Source: a bacterium BRH_c32
Lineage (GTDB): Bacteria; Bacteroidota; Ignavibacteria; Ignavibacteriales; Melioribacteraceae
Length of the DNA stretch: 64,000 nucleotides
Reading direction: 5' to 3'
Assembly (NCBI GenBank): GCA_001516025.1
Contig: LOEU01000036.1
Span: 62,001-126,000 of the forward strand
The notes below the pieces were generated by a model. That model was not told the origin of the DNA. It was given only the letters and a program-made list of their open reading frames with translations, and did not search any database. The position numbers were made by a program, and so were the translations under genes. Position 1 is the first letter of the stretch. Every line of letters starts with the position of its first letter. This document shows, one piece after another, positions 46,739-57,400 of this stretch.

Positions 46739-48208
46739 ATGGATACTGCTTTTTTCGAACGGCTTTGGGAACAGATTAAATATAATCCGCTGGAACCTCT
46801 ATTATTCAACAGCGGATTTTTTCTATTCTTCTTCCTCGCCTGTATCGCCTTCTATCATATATTTATAAATAATAGAAGAGCTCAAGTTCTTTTTCTTACT
46901 GCCGCATCCCTCTTTTTCTATTATAAATCCAGTGGTTTCTATTTCCTTCTTCTGATCTTTAGCTGCATAATCGATTTCTATGCAGGTAACTGGATTTATG
47001 ATTCCAAGTCAAAATCTCAAAGAAATATCCTTCTTACTCTTTCGATGGTAATGAATCTTGGTATTCTCGGTTATTTCAAATACAGCAATTTCTTTCTTGA
47101 TACCGTAGCGGGACTAGGCGGACCGCAATTTGAATTTATTGATATATTTCTTCCCGTAGGCGTCTCTTTCTTTACTTTTCAATCAATGAGTTATACAATT
47201 GATTTATATAAAGGGCACATGGAGCCGGAGAAGAAATTTATTGATTTCCTTTTCTTCGTTTCATTCTTCCCGCAATTAGTTGCAGGTCCTATTGTAAGAG
47301 CGTCTGATTTCCTTCCGCAAATTCATCAATCAATTAAAATTAATAAAGCCGATATGGGAAAAGCTATTTTCCTTATTAGTGCGGGATTGCTTAAAAAAGC
47401 GGTTATTGCTGACTATATAAGCATCAATTTTGTTGATCGAGTAATGGAATGGCCCACAAGATTCACGGGAGTAGAAAATTTACTTGCAATGTATGGTTAT
47501 TCGCTTCAGCTATATTGCGATTTTTCCGGTTATTCAGATATGGCAATTGGTATTGCACTATTATTCGGATTTAGATTAATGACGAACTTTAATGCTCCAT
47601 ATAAAGCATATTGTATGACTGACATTTGGCATCGCTGGCATATTTCACTTTCGACTTGGCTTCGCGATTACCTTTATTTTTCACTCGGCGGAAATAGAAA
47701 AGGGGAAGTCAGAACATATATCAATCTACTTCTCACAATGGTAATAGGCGGATTATGGCATGGAGCTGCATGGCGTTTCGTAATTTGGGGTACTATTCAC
47801 GGCGCTGCTTTAGCATTAGAAAAACTATTTAATATCCCTAAGATTTTTGCAAAGAAATGGTATCTAAAGCTTTTAGGTGTGATTATTACTTTCCATATTT
47901 GGACTTTTTCTTTATTGTTTTTCCGTCCATCTTCGCTTGATATATCAAAAGATATACTCAATCAGATATTTAACTATTTCAAGCCGGAAGTCTTCACTCA
48001 ATTTATCGGCGGATTCACTTTAGTATTTAGCTTAATGATACTTGGATATTTATCCCATTTTACTCCCGATCGTTGGGTTGCAAGAATGGAAAAATGGATA
48101 GGCGATACACCCGTTTACGGTCAGGCAGTTTTATTGACATTAGTTATCTGGATCGCATATCAATTCAAGAGTGCAGGCATCCAGCCATTCATCTATTTCC
48201 AGTTTTAA
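46739..48208 (+). CDS. MBOAT-family O-acyltransferase (AlgI-like)
   Basis: 489 residues, about ten membrane helices. Family markers are DFYAGNWIYDSKS, FPQLVAGPIVRASDFLPQ, YCDFSGYSDMAIGIA, DIWHRWHISLSTWLRDYLYFSLGGNRKG and the catalytic His in GGLWHGAAWRFVIWG. AlgI-type MBOATs move acyl groups across the inner membrane for polysaccharide O-acetylation. With the two SGNH genes it forms a complete O-acylation module; the polymer is unknown. A terminator-like hairpin follows. Confidence 0.94.
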   Translation: MDTAFFERLWEQIKYNPLEPLLFNSGFFLFFFLACIAFYHIFINNRRAQVLFLTAASLFFYYKSSGFYFLLLIFSCIIDFYAGNWIYDSKSKSQRNILLTLSMVMNLGILGYFKYSNFFLDTVAGLGGPQFEFIDIFLPVGVSFFTFQSMSYTIDLYKGHMEPEKKFIDFLFFVSFFPQLVAGPIVRASDFLPQIHQSIKINKADMGKAIFLISAGLLKKAVIADYISINFVDRVMEWPTRFTGVENLLAMYGYSLQLYCDFSGYSDMAIGIALLFGFRLMTNFNAPYKAYCMTDIWHRWHISLSTWLRDYLYFSLGGNRKGEVRTYINLLLTMVIGGLWHGAAWRFVIWGTIHGAALALEKLFNIPKIFAKKWYLKLLGVIITFHIWTFSLLFFRPSSLDISKDILNQIFNYFKPEVFTQFIGGFTLVFSLMILGYLSHFTPDRWVARMEKWIGDTPVYGQAVLLTLVIWIAYQFKSAGIQPFIYFQF

Positions 48209-48214
48209 AACATT

Positions 48215-48241
48215 AATCCCCTGCCCGACAAGCAGGGGATT
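48215..48241 (+). terminator. Hairpin after the MBOAT gene
   Basis: AATCCCCTGC (48215-48224) and GCAGGGGATT (48232-48241) form a perfect 10-bp stem with a 7-nt loop, 6 nt after the MBOAT stop codon. The following bases (GAAAATT) are not T-rich, so it may attenuate or protect the mRNA 3' end rather than terminate fully. Confidence 0.65.
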
Positions 48242-48353
48242 GAAAATTACCTCTACTTATTCCAAACATAAATACTTAGTCAATGCTTTTTACCCGATTA
48301 TAAACAATACCTTTTAGTAATTTTTTCTTTAAATTGTAGGAATATAATAATCG

Positions 48354-51278
48354 GTGTTTTCATTAGTGAAAAAATTCATATATCTATTTATCGCCCTATT
48401 TTTATTGGTTTCTTTTTCTCTCTATTCTCAAGATAAGCAAGAAGCCGATAACCTTAAAAAAAATGCACTCAACCATATGCAAAACGGGAGATTCGGCGAA
48501 GCGATTGATCAGCTCAATAAATATATCTCTTTACGTCCCCGCGAATCCGATGGTTATAATTTACGTGCAGAATGTTTTGAAAAAAGATCTGAATTTTCTA
48601 ATGCTATTTTAGATTATCGCCGCGCTATTGCAGTGGAAAGTTCCGATGCCGGAAAAAAAAGCAAATACGAAAATAATCTTAAACGCACTCAACAAGTTTA
48701 TTATGCAATACTTTTGAAAAAAATTGACGGGCATTTAAGAGAGATTGCAATCAATCCCAATAATCCATTCGATTATCTCGAAATCGGAAAAGCATATCGA
48801 CAAATGGAGATTTGGGATAAAGCAGAAGAATGGTACGATAAATATATAGCAATGGACCCGAACGCTTCTCCCGATGAAATAATTCGATATACTGAAATTC
48901 TCGCTAAAACCGGTAGCATCGTTAAAGGAGAAAAAATTCTAAAAATTTATACTGAACGCTATCCAGGCGATTGGAGACTTCAAAGCCGTTACGGTTATTT
49001 CACTTTATGGCTTGGAAAATACCCGATTGCTAAAAAAGCTTTTGAGACCGCTCTTTCTTTTAAACCGTTTTTCAAAGAAGCTCAAGACGGATTAGATATC
49101 GTTAACCGAGAAGCTTATGTTACTCAAGAAGACCCACGCGCTTTCGAGAAAGAATATCCAATTGATAAATATTACCGACTTCTCCGTTCCAAACCGCAGG
49201 ATTTGGAATCACGATTTAAGTTAGTTGATGAATTAATAAAAGCAGAGAGAATAGAAGAAGCATATCAACAGCTACAAATAATCGGACTAAATAATTCATC
49301 CGATCCACGCTATATCGAAAAATGGGATTACGTTACTAATTACCGGACGACAACATACCGAGAGAAGATCGATTACTTTAATACAAAATTAGAGCAGAAC
49401 CCCAAAGACAAAGAATCACTCAAAAAAATTGCAGAATATTACGAATATCTCCAAGCTTATGATACTGCAACGGTCTATTTGGAAAAATATTTTGAAGAAT
49501 TTCCGGACGAAAAAGACCCGGCACTTCGTTACAAATATGCAAGAATTACCGCATGGAACAGAGATTTTACTAAATCACTCGAAATCTTAGATGGCTTGAT
49601 TCAAGAGTATCCAAATAATATCGATTACCAACTTTTCCGTGCACAAATTTCCGTTTGGACAAATCAAGATATTGAACTAGCACGTGGTTATTTAGAAAAT
49701 GCTCTAAAAGCACGTCCAAATAGTGTCGAAGCACTTATCTCGATGGGTTCGCTAAAATTAATTGATCGGGATTATGATGCGGCACAGGAATATGCCAATA
49801 AGGCAAAAGAGATTGACCCAAATAACGAAGATGTAGGCAAGCTTCAATCGAATATCGATTGGCAGAAGATGCGCGCCGAAGAAGAAAAGTTATATCAAAT
49901 CCTCGAAGAGGGACGCGGATATGTAATGAATGATGACTGCGCCGGTGCTTTGCCCTATTACGAAGAATATATGTCAAAAGCCGAGCCCAACGTTTTAGTA
50001 AATAAAGAATATGGAGACGTTCTCTTCTGCGCCAAACAATATAATGCTGCAATTGACCAGTATAATTTAGTCCTCTCTCAAACAGATGACTATGACGCGA
50101 AGATGCAAAGAGCTAAAGTTTATTTCGTAAAAGGGGATTCACTTCTTGCAGTAAATGAATTTAGATCTTTAGTTATGGAAGACTCCGCAGATTTTGATGC
50201 AAATTTATATCTCGGCGATTCTTATGCAAAGATCGGCGAGCCTGATTCAGCACGCGCTACATATAATCATCTTCTTTCATGGGACTTGGATTCTACTCAA
50301 ATCAAACAAGTGGAAATGAGAAAAGGATGGCTGCCGATAACGGGGCTTGCAGCTCTATTCGAGACTTTCCCTAATTACGTCTCCTTAGCTCCATCGGGCG
50401 TTTACTATGCAGATAATCTTGGTTTTAGAATCGGCACTTTCGGCTCCAGATTAGAACTCGGTCTTACAAGCTTTCTATCTATTGGTGCTTCTTTTTATAA
50501 AACATATTTAAGGAGTAACTACGAATCCCTCAATGCCGATGTGATACAAACATTATACGACAATGGAATTAATTTCGTGGGTAACCGCGATTTCACGACT
50601 TTCAAAGGGCATCTGTTTATACGTCTTTCGAAATACTTAAATCTTGGCGTGGGTTCCGGCTCTGCTAATTCGAGCGGTGCGTTTATACGTAAAGAAACTG
50701 ATGCCTTTATTCGCTTCGATAGACCAGATACACTTAGTATCGTAGCTTTATATCAAAATTCAGATGCTTCACTTATTCTCTATTCTCCTTATTTAATTGA
50801 TCTGCGTCTCTATGCTAAGATATATAAGTTAGAGGGCTATTATCAGCATTATAACGGACTTAAAATAATGAGTTCATTTAATTATTTATCCGTAACCGAT
50901 GGCAACGAAGGAAATGATTTTTATCTCAGAATCGGAAAATATTTTTATAGGTACTTGATTGTCGGCTACGAATATATGTACACTAATTACAAACTCAAGT
51001 CACAATATTATTATTCACCGACAAATTTTGAAGCTCACAATTTGTGGGTGGAAAATGATTTAGAAAAAAATAAAGAATTGACAGTTACAATCGGCGGAAA
51101 ACTCGGATATATACCTTTGAATGATTTCGTCCTTTTCCAAGGTTATCTTGATGTAAAATATCAGGTATATGAGAGATTAAATGTAGCCGGAAGAATTGCT
51201 GCCGGAAGTACATCCCGTGATGATTCGAGTTACCGATATTTCTCGGGACAAGTTGGTGCTTACTGGTCAATCTTCTAA
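48354..51278 (+). CDS. TPR-repeat outer-membrane beta-barrel protein
   Basis: About 970 residues with a signal peptide (IYLFIALFLLVSFSLYSQ). Residues about 30-650 are tandem tetratricopeptide repeats (for example RFGEAIDQLNKYISLRPRESDGYNLRAECFEKR). The last 280 form a beta-barrel that ends in YFSGQVGAYWSIF with a terminal Phe, as in BcsC/PelB/YaiO-type polysaccharide exporters. It is therefore a plausible outer-membrane export port for the polymer acylated by the preceding genes. The start is uncertain: GTG at 48354 or GTG at 48366 (MKKFIYLF), neither with a good ribosome-binding site. Confidence 0.82.
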   Translation: MFSLVKKFIYLFIALFLLVSFSLYSQDKQEADNLKKNALNHMQNGRFGEAIDQLNKYISLRPRESDGYNLRAECFEKRSEFSNAILDYRRAIAVESSDAGKKSKYENNLKRTQQVYYAILLKKIDGHLREIAINPNNPFDYLEIGKAYRQMEIWDKAEEWYDKYIAMDPNASPDEIIRYTEILAKTGSIVKGEKILKIYTERYPGDWRLQSRYGYFTLWLGKYPIAKKAFETALSFKPFFKEAQDGLDIVNREAYVTQEDPRAFEKEYPIDKYYRLLRSKPQDLESRFKLVDELIKAERIEEAYQQLQIIGLNNSSDPRYIEKWDYVTNYRTTTYREKIDYFNTKLEQNPKDKESLKKIAEYYEYLQAYDTATVYLEKYFEEFPDEKDPALRYKYARITAWNRDFTKSLEILDGLIQEYPNNIDYQLFRAQISVWTNQDIELARGYLENALKARPNSVEALISMGSLKLIDRDYDAAQEYANKAKEIDPNNEDVGKLQSNIDWQKMRAEEEKLYQILEEGRGYVMNDDCAGALPYYEEYMSKAEPNVLVNKEYGDVLFCAKQYNAAIDQYNLVLSQTDDYDAKMQRAKVYFVKGDSLLAVNEFRSLVMEDSADFDANLYLGDSYAKIGEPDSARATYNHLLSWDLDSTQIKQVEMRKGWLPITGLAALFETFPNYVSLAPSGVYYADNLGFRIGTFGSRLELGLTSFLSIGASFYKTYLRSNYESLNADVIQTLYDNGINFVGNRDFTTFKGHLFIRLSKYLNLGVGSGSANSSGAFIRKETDAFIRFDRPDTLSIVALYQNSDASLILYSPYLIDLRLYAKIYKLEGYYQHYNGLKIMSSFNYLSVTDGNEGNDFYLRIGKYFYRYLIVGYEYMYTNYKLKSQYYYSPTNFEAHNLWVENDLEKNKELTVTIGGKLGYIPLNDFVLFQGYLDVKYQVYERLNVAGRIAAGSTSRDDSSYRYFSGQVGAYWSIF

Positions 51279-51290
51279 GAAAGAAAAAAT

Positions 51291-52124
51291 ATGAAAAAAA
51301 TATTCTTAATACTCCTCTCCTTATGGGGAGCGAATCTTTATGCTCAAAAAGTAGAACTCTTCGGCAATCCCGTTCCTGCTTCTATTATGATCGGGAAAGC
51401 AGATAATATAAAATCGGTTACTCTAGATAACAATAATATTGTGTTCGATAAGTCAGGGACTTTCATTTTTGGTTTTGATAGAGATGCTAAAGGTACTCAT
51501 ACTCTTAAAGTAGAATTCAATAAGGGAAAGGAGTTCACAAAAAAATTAGTACTTGAAAAAAGGAAATATCAAATTCAGCGTCTTCGCGTCGCATCAAAAT
51601 ACATTGAACCTCCCCAAAAAGAGTTAGAGAGAATTGAAGTAGAAGCAAAAGAGATGAAACTTGCTCGATCTCAAGTTGGTAAAATTGACACACCTCTATA
51701 TTCTGCCGGATTTATTCTCCCTGCCCAAGGAAAACTTTCATCTAATTTCGGAAGTCAAAGAATTTTGAATGGAGTAAAAAAGAATCCGCATAATGGAATC
51801 GATATTGCTAATTCGGAAGGCACTCCCGTTTATGCATTGAGCGATGCAGTGGTAATTGCCGCAAAAAATAATTTTTATTATAACGGTACTTTTATTTTAT
51901 TAGACCACGGACAGTCTTTAACGAGCATATACCTGCATCTAAGCAAGTTAAATGTAGCAGAGGGAGATACAGTAAAGAAAGGAGATAAGATAGGGGAGAT
52001 CGGCACTACGGGCAGATCTACGGGTCCTCATCTCCATCTCGGGGTCCAATGGGGCAAAGAAAGAATTGATCCGAATACGTTGATCGATTTAAATAAAAAA
52101 TTAGGTACTGCTTTTAATCGATAA
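51291..52124 (+). CDS. M23 (LytM-type) zinc metallopeptidase
   Basis: 277 residues: signal peptide (IFLILLSLWGANLYAQ), an N-terminal beta domain, then an M23 fold with the zinc ligands in HNGIDIANSEGTPVYA and TGPHLHLGVQWG and the conserved HLSKLNVAEGDTVKKGD segment. It cleaves peptidoglycan cross-bridges or acts as a regulator of other hydrolases. All zinc residues are present, so it is probably active. It starts 12 bp after the TPR/barrel gene; its end overlaps convergent ispH by 11 nt. Confidence 0.93.
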   Translation: MKKIFLILLSLWGANLYAQKVELFGNPVPASIMIGKADNIKSVTLDNNNIVFDKSGTFIFGFDRDAKGTHTLKVEFNKGKEFTKKLVLEKRKYQIQRLRVASKYIEPPQKELERIEVEAKEMKLARSQVGKIDTPLYSAGFILPAQGKLSSNFGSQRILNGVKKNPHNGIDIANSEGTPVYALSDAVVIAAKNNFYYNGTFILLDHGQSLTSIYLHLSKLNVAEGDTVKKGDKIGEIGTTGRSTGPHLHLGVQWGKERIDPNTLIDLNKKLGTAFNR

Positions 52125-53337
52125 TCAGTTTATCTAAAACCTCGGCGGGGGAGAGGGCTGTATTATAAAATGAAAGTATCTTCATCAACACTTGATCGAT
52201 GATTGAATCGGGGCAGGATGCTCCGCTTGTAATTGCAATTATTACTTTATCTTTTTTAGGCAGAAAGTCGATCGTCTCCACTTCGCTTTTAATCGACATA
52301 TCGAAATGCATAATTTTATCTTCGCTAATCTTATCGGCATCCGATATAAAATATGTTTTGAATCGCTCTTCGAGCAGCTCGGTAAGGTGAGATGTATTTG
52401 AACTATTATATCCCCCTACAACTATCGCTAGATCGGCTTGATATTCGATTAATGAATTTGTAGCAGATTGATTATCATTCGTTGCATAGCATAGTGTATC
52501 TCTTGTATCAGCAAAATGATCTTTGATATTTTCTTCGCCATATTTAGAGATCATCGCATTGCGCAAAAGCTCAGCTATCTCTTCCGTCTCTGTGGCAAGC
52601 ATAGTAGTTTGATTAACGACTCCAATCCTTTGTAAGTCTTCATGTGGATTAAACCCTGCTGTATATTTTTTATCAAAGAACTGAAGAAACTCTTCCTTGG
52701 TTATTTCGCAAAACATAAATTTAGTTAAGTAATCGGCTTCTTCGATATCTTTAATGATAAGCGAAGGGCTATTTTGAGCACTGTGTGAAAAAGTGGCGCG
52801 GGTTTCTTCGTGCTTATATTTGCCATGAATAATTATTGTATAATCTTTTTTGCTAAGAGCTTCTGCTCTATTCCATACTTTTTCTACAAATGGGCATGTA
52901 GTATTATATTTTAATGTGTCAATCCCTTTTTCTTTAAGTATTTCTTCTATTTCGATAGTAGTTCCGAAAGCCGGAATTATTACTATATCATCTTTAGTAA
53001 TCTCCGACCAATCGATATATTGATTGCCATAGTTATCCATAATAAAACTAATTCCGCGATCAATAAGATCTTTATTGACCGCAGGATTATGAATCATTTC
53101 GCTTAATAAATAAATCTTTTTATCAGGATTTTCATTTACGGTTTTATAAGCAATTTCAATAGCATTTTCCACTCCGTAACAAAATCCAAAATGGCGAGAA
53201 ATGAGAAACTCCACGGGACCGAAATTAAGTCTCGTTGGAGAAAAATCTTTTTTGCGAGGATCCTCATTTCTTCTCATCTCTTTCAATCGAGAGATTATTG
53301 AACTTTTGTATTTTAACGGAATATCAAATTTTTTCAT
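52114..53337 (-). CDS. ispH: 4-hydroxy-3-methylbut-2-enyl diphosphate reductase (IspH)
   Basis: 407 residues, longer than the 316 of E. coli and close to the cyanobacterial/plant type. Fe-S cysteines lie in RHFGFCYGVENAIE (Cys53), TTCPFVEKVW and SGASCPDSI. The long-form insert TRDTLCYATNDNQSAT is present. The enzyme makes IPP and DMAPP in the last step of the MEP pathway. Its ATG overlaps the stop of the upstream DUF2911 gene by one base (TAATG), so translation is coupled. No other MEP gene is in view. Confidence 0.95.
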   Translation of the reverse strand: MKKFDIPLKYKSSIISRLKEMRRNEDPRKKDFSPTRLNFGPVEFLISRHFGFCYGVENAIEIAYKTVNENPDKKIYLLSEMIHNPAVNKDLIDRGISFIMDNYGNQYIDWSEITKDDIVIIPAFGTTIEIEEILKEKGIDTLKYNTTCPFVEKVWNRAEALSKKDYTIIIHGKYKHEETRATFSHSAQNSPSLIIKDIEEADYLTKFMFCEITKEEFLQFFDKKYTAGFNPHEDLQRIGVVNQTTMLATETEEIAELLRNAMISKYGEENIKDHFADTRDTLCYATNDNQSATNSLIEYQADLAIVVGGYNSSNTSHLTELLEERFKTYFISDADKISEDKIMHFDMSIKSEVETIDFLPKKDKVIIAITSGASCPDSIIDQVLMKILSFYNTALSPAEVLDKLIID

Positions 53338-54185
53338 TAAAGTTTTGCTTTCACTTGTTTTTCGAGTAGATCAATTCTTGATACAAAGAACTCATAATTT
53401 TTATCGTTTCTTCCGGCTTCTCTTGCAAGATCAAGTTCTTTTAAAGAATCGGTAAATTTATTTTGCTTAAATAAAACTTTCGCTTTAACGTAATGTGTAA
53501 GGTAGCTATTATTAGCACTTATGGCAGCATCTGCATATTTAGCAGCGGCTTCCAATTCAATTCCTTTATCTGCAAGATACTCTGCCGAAGTATTGAATGT
53601 CTTAAAATCATCAGCTTTTGCTTTTCCGGTTGCTTCTTTAATTCTATCCACTGCTTGCTTTACTACGTCCACATTTATCTTAAAGGACACTTTCACTCTT
53701 TCCCAATTAAAATTAAAAGTAGCACTGCTATCGCTTAAATCCGTAAATGAAAAAGTAAGCCATTCAGTAAAATCATCTGCTTCAGGATAAACAGTAAAAC
53801 GCATCAGATCTTCCTCTTGCTTATAATCATAAGCACCCCATTGTTTCCAAACTTTATTTAGAATTACTGTTGTACTGTTATTAGGAATAGTAAAAAAAGA
53901 ATATTTACCTGCGGGTACATTCTTATTATCTATAATTACATCGGTAGAAAACTCAATTGTAGTGGCGTCATTAGCACCTGTGCGCCAAACTTTATTTAGA
54001 GGAACGAGATCGCCCCAAACTGTTCTTCCTTTGACTCCCGGTCTATGATATTCCACCGTTACATTAGTATAACCGATCATTTGGCTTACCGATGCTTTCG
54101 GACTTAATTTCGGTAATTCTATTTGAGCATAATTAACTGCCGTAACAAATAAAAATGAAATCAATAGTAGTTTTATATATATCAT
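53337..54185 (-). CDS. DUF2911-family secreted protein
   Basis: 282 residues from the ATG at 54185 (MIYIKLLLISFLFVTAVNYAQ, signal peptide); an upstream ATG at 54221 would spoil the signal and is ignored. GGGG precedes the chosen start. The DUF2911 domain begins LSPKASVSQMIGYTNVTVEYHRPGVKGRTVWGDLVP and continues to about residue 165. A TPR-like C-terminus follows. Function is unknown. It is coupled to ispH downstream and preceded by a structured leader RNA. Confidence 0.88.
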   Translation of the reverse strand: MIYIKLLLISFLFVTAVNYAQIELPKLSPKASVSQMIGYTNVTVEYHRPGVKGRTVWGDLVPLNKVWRTGANDATTIEFSTDVIIDNKNVPAGKYSFFTIPNNSTTVILNKVWKQWGAYDYKQEEDLMRFTVYPEADDFTEWLTFSFTDLSDSSATFNFNWERVKVSFKINVDVVKQAVDRIKEATGKAKADDFKTFNTSAEYLADKGIELEAAAKYADAAISANNSYLTHYVKAKVLFKQNKFTDSLKELDLAREAGRNDKNYEFFVSRIDLLEKQVKAKL

Positions 54186-54228
54186 GCTAATTCCCCTTTT
54201 TATAAATAAACATTTACGCAATATAAAA

Positions 54229-54331
54229 AGTTCTCAATGGATTTAAAAGCGAAAAGGCGGAGTAATAAGAGCAGCCCAGCCGAGAACTGCTTCCTAAAAT
54301 CCGCCTTTTATCAGAAACGTATCCCGTTTCT
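54229..54331 (-). ncRNA. Structured leader RNA with mutually exclusive stems upstream of the DUF2911-ispH operon
   Basis: Reading 5' to 3' on the minus strand: a 7-bp hairpin (54331-54325 with 54319-54313); a 10-bp closing stem (54309-54300 with 54261-54252); inside it a 5-bp hairpin (54291-54287 with 54274-54270) whose loop contains UUCUC; then GAGAACU (54235-54229) followed by UUUUUAU. GAGAACU is perfectly complementary to 54288-54282 in that loop, giving either a pseudoknot or a terminator that breaks the inner hairpin. This is riboswitch-like logic. The rest of the gap 54186-54499 holds the adhesin terminator. Confidence 0.6.
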
Positions 54332-54446
54332 ATTTAGAGGGTGCATTATAATAATTACAAACATAATGCCAGATGATAAAGAACACGTAATTACTTATAA
54401 ACTTAAATCACTTTTTTAATACTTACTTCAAAATTTCTATAAAAAC

Positions 54447-54480
54447 AAAAAAATGAGTGCGGTTTTTAAGCCGCACTCAT
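54447..54480 (-). terminator. Rho-independent terminator of the adhesin gene
   Basis: On the minus strand ATGAGTGCGG (54480-54471) pairs with CCGCACTCAT (54462-54453), a perfect 10-bp stem with an 8-nt loop, followed by a run of six T residues. It is 20 bp after the adhesin stop codon. Confidence 0.93.
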
Positions 54481-54499
54481 ACTGAATTCTTAAATCTAA

Positions 54500-57400
54500 T
54501 TACTTCATCAATACCATTTTCTTCGACATATTTACATTATTACCTGTAAGATTGTAAATATAGATACCGGAAGCTAAGCTGCGTGCATCAAAATTGAATT
54601 TGTGTACACCCGGTGTCAATTCACCATTTAATAATGTTGTTACTTCCTGACCAAGTATATTGAATATTCTTAATGAATACTTACCGCTTGCAGGAATAGA
54701 GAACTGAATTGTTGTAGTCGGATTAAATGGATTAGGATAATTCTGTTCAAGTGAGAATGTTGTAGGTAATTCTTCCACTTGTTCTGCATCGGTTGTTCCA
54801 TTAACCATCTTGAATACTAAACCGTCTTTTGTACCTGCGAAAAGGTCGCCGTTATTTGTAGTAACTGAACTTACATTCTGTCCGCCCATACCTAAACTAG
54901 TCCATGTAGCACCTAAATCGTTAGATACGAATACACCGTTTGTAAGTGAGCTTGCATATAGAACGTCTCCTGTTCCTACTGATACAGAGTAAACGAATTT
55001 CACATTAAGAGCTGTTACGTTATTCCAAGTAATACCGCCGTCATTTGAAGAATAAAGACCGTTTCCATAAGTACCTGCGAATAATACGTCCGAAGATGTA
55101 GCAGCTAAAGACCATGCGAACTGATAGCAGAGGCTTAATTTTACCCATGTATTTGTAGAAGCGTCTAATCTAAATACACCGCCGCCGAATGTTGCGGCAT
55201 AAATATGTTGTGATGTAGCTACTAAAGATTGAATTACATTAAAGTAACCGAAACCTTCATTCAATTGCATCCAAGTAGTACCGTTATCAGATGATTTATA
55301 AACGCCTGATCCCCATGTACCTGCATAGATTGTTCCGTTTGCTGCTACTGTTAGTGAATGAACATCTATTCCTGCTAATCCGCTTAATACCCAAGTTGTA
55401 CCGTTAAATTTGAATACACCCTGTTCGGTAGCTGCGAATAATGAACCGTTATTTACTTTTAATGCCCATACTATTGCTACGTGCATATCTGAATTGATTC
55501 TTGTCCATGTAGTTCCATTATCGGTTGATTTATAAATCTTTCCGCCGAATGTACCTGCATAGATAGTATTGCCATCGTAAGCCATTGCATAAATTATTTC
55601 GTTAGCGAAAGTACCAACTTGTTCCCAGCATCCGCCATTACCGGTATTTCCACCTGTATTGCCGCCAGTGTTACCACCTGTATTGCCACCAGTGTTTCCG
55701 CCTGTACTGCCGGAAACTGCACCAACTACTACTGTAACGCTTGAGGAGTTGTTACCTGAAACAGGATCGTTACCTAATGATGCGCTAATGAAAGCTACGT
55801 TTACAATATCTTTTGCTTGAGGAATGCTGCCGATAAATGAAGATAGGTTAAACTGACCAATACCTGTAAGTGATTTACAAACCATTTGACCATTCTGAAC
55901 ACCTGATACGAAATCGACTGCTGCGAATGGAGCAAGTATTGAACCTCTTACATCGATTCCCTGAATTTTTAGAGTTGTTGCCTGTGGGAAATTGAATAAT
56001 ACGTTATTGCTACTTGTACCTGTTACGGTTAAGCCGCCTGTCCAGCTAACGTTTGTTCCATCAATATTGATTAATACAACTGAACCATTAGGAGCATTTA
56101 CTTCAAAATTATTAGCTGTCGATAATTCTGAACCGGCAACCGAGAATACGTTTAAGAAAGGATCGTTACCGACTAATTTAAGTCCGCCCCATTCAAATGT
56201 CTTTGTTCCGTTTACAGGGTAAGCTGCTAATGTAGAAGAAAGATTTTCCAAGTATGATTTTGCTGCTGCGAAATCGATTGGATTATCTTGTCTAAGTGTT
56301 CCACCGGAAATACTTACAGAGAAGAAATTAGGAGCACTCATATTTGTGCTGTTGCCATATACTACGTTTCCGTTATAAACTGCACCGCTTGTAAATGTAA
56401 GATTATTACCTACAACCAAAACGTCTCCGCTATTAGCAGGTAATTGATCGCCAACACTGTAACTTCCGAATGTTGCATTTCTTCCAACTGCTACTTTTCC
56501 TTGTGTATCTGATGATGGTTGACTTGCGTCTTCAATAACAAATAAGTTATAATCTTTTGCTAAACCAAGATCGAAATAGCTTGTATTTACAACGTCAACA
56601 TCTACTTTTACCGTAATTGTTAGTTCGGCAGTTCCGCCATTTGATAGCGTTCCAACTGTCCATAACCCTGTTGAATAATCGTAAGTCCCTTGAGTGGCTG
56701 TATTTGATAGATACTCTAAACCGCCCGGGATAATATCTGTAACTGCTACGCCTGCTGCTGAAGCCGGACCGTTATTTTTTACTTTTACTGTATATGTGAA
56801 AATATCGCCATCATTTAATGATGTTTTGCTTGCTGTTTTTATTACTTCAAGATCTGCATCTATTACAACAGGTGTAAGGAATAATCCTGCATCAACTGTT
56901 TTGATGTTGTCATTCCAATTAATTGTATAACATTCTGTCTTTCCTGTGGTAACGTTTGCGTCTGAATCTTTTTCGTCATTGCTACCCGCATCTTTAACTG
57001 TAAATTCATAACCTGTCGGAGCAACAAATTCTACTTTGTAGCTGCCCGGTAATAAATTACTGAATAGATATTTACCGTTAATATCGGTTGTGGTTGTAGC
57101 AACTACTGTATTTGTAGAGCAATCGTATAATTTTACTGTAACGCCCTGAATACCTGATTCGTTATTATCTTGAATACCGTCTTTATCTGTATCGATCCAT
57201 ACGTAATCGCCTAAAGATGCTTTTTGGAAATTCTGTCCGCACTCTAAGAAACCACGATCAACCGTTCCATTATCAAAGTTTTCGTTAATGTTTGTAGCAG
57301 CATCATTTAATTGAGAGAAAGAATATCCGGTATTAACTCCACTGATTGCTTTATTGGCAATAACTAAAAATTCATTAACTGTTTTGCCTGCTAATGGACC

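Noticed and set aside
54252-54309. Inverted repeat considered as a MITE or insertion-element remnant
   Set aside because: No target-site duplication is visible and the inner sequence makes coherent nested stems with a downstream partner.
54237-54419. 60-codon plus-strand open frame between the DUF2911 and adhesin genes
   Set aside because: It runs across the paired stems of the leader RNA, has no ribosome-binding site and shows no protein-like pattern.
55641-55706. Short regular repeats considered as a CRISPR array
   Set aside because: Units are 12 bp, contiguous, in frame and code for GGNT; there are no spacers.
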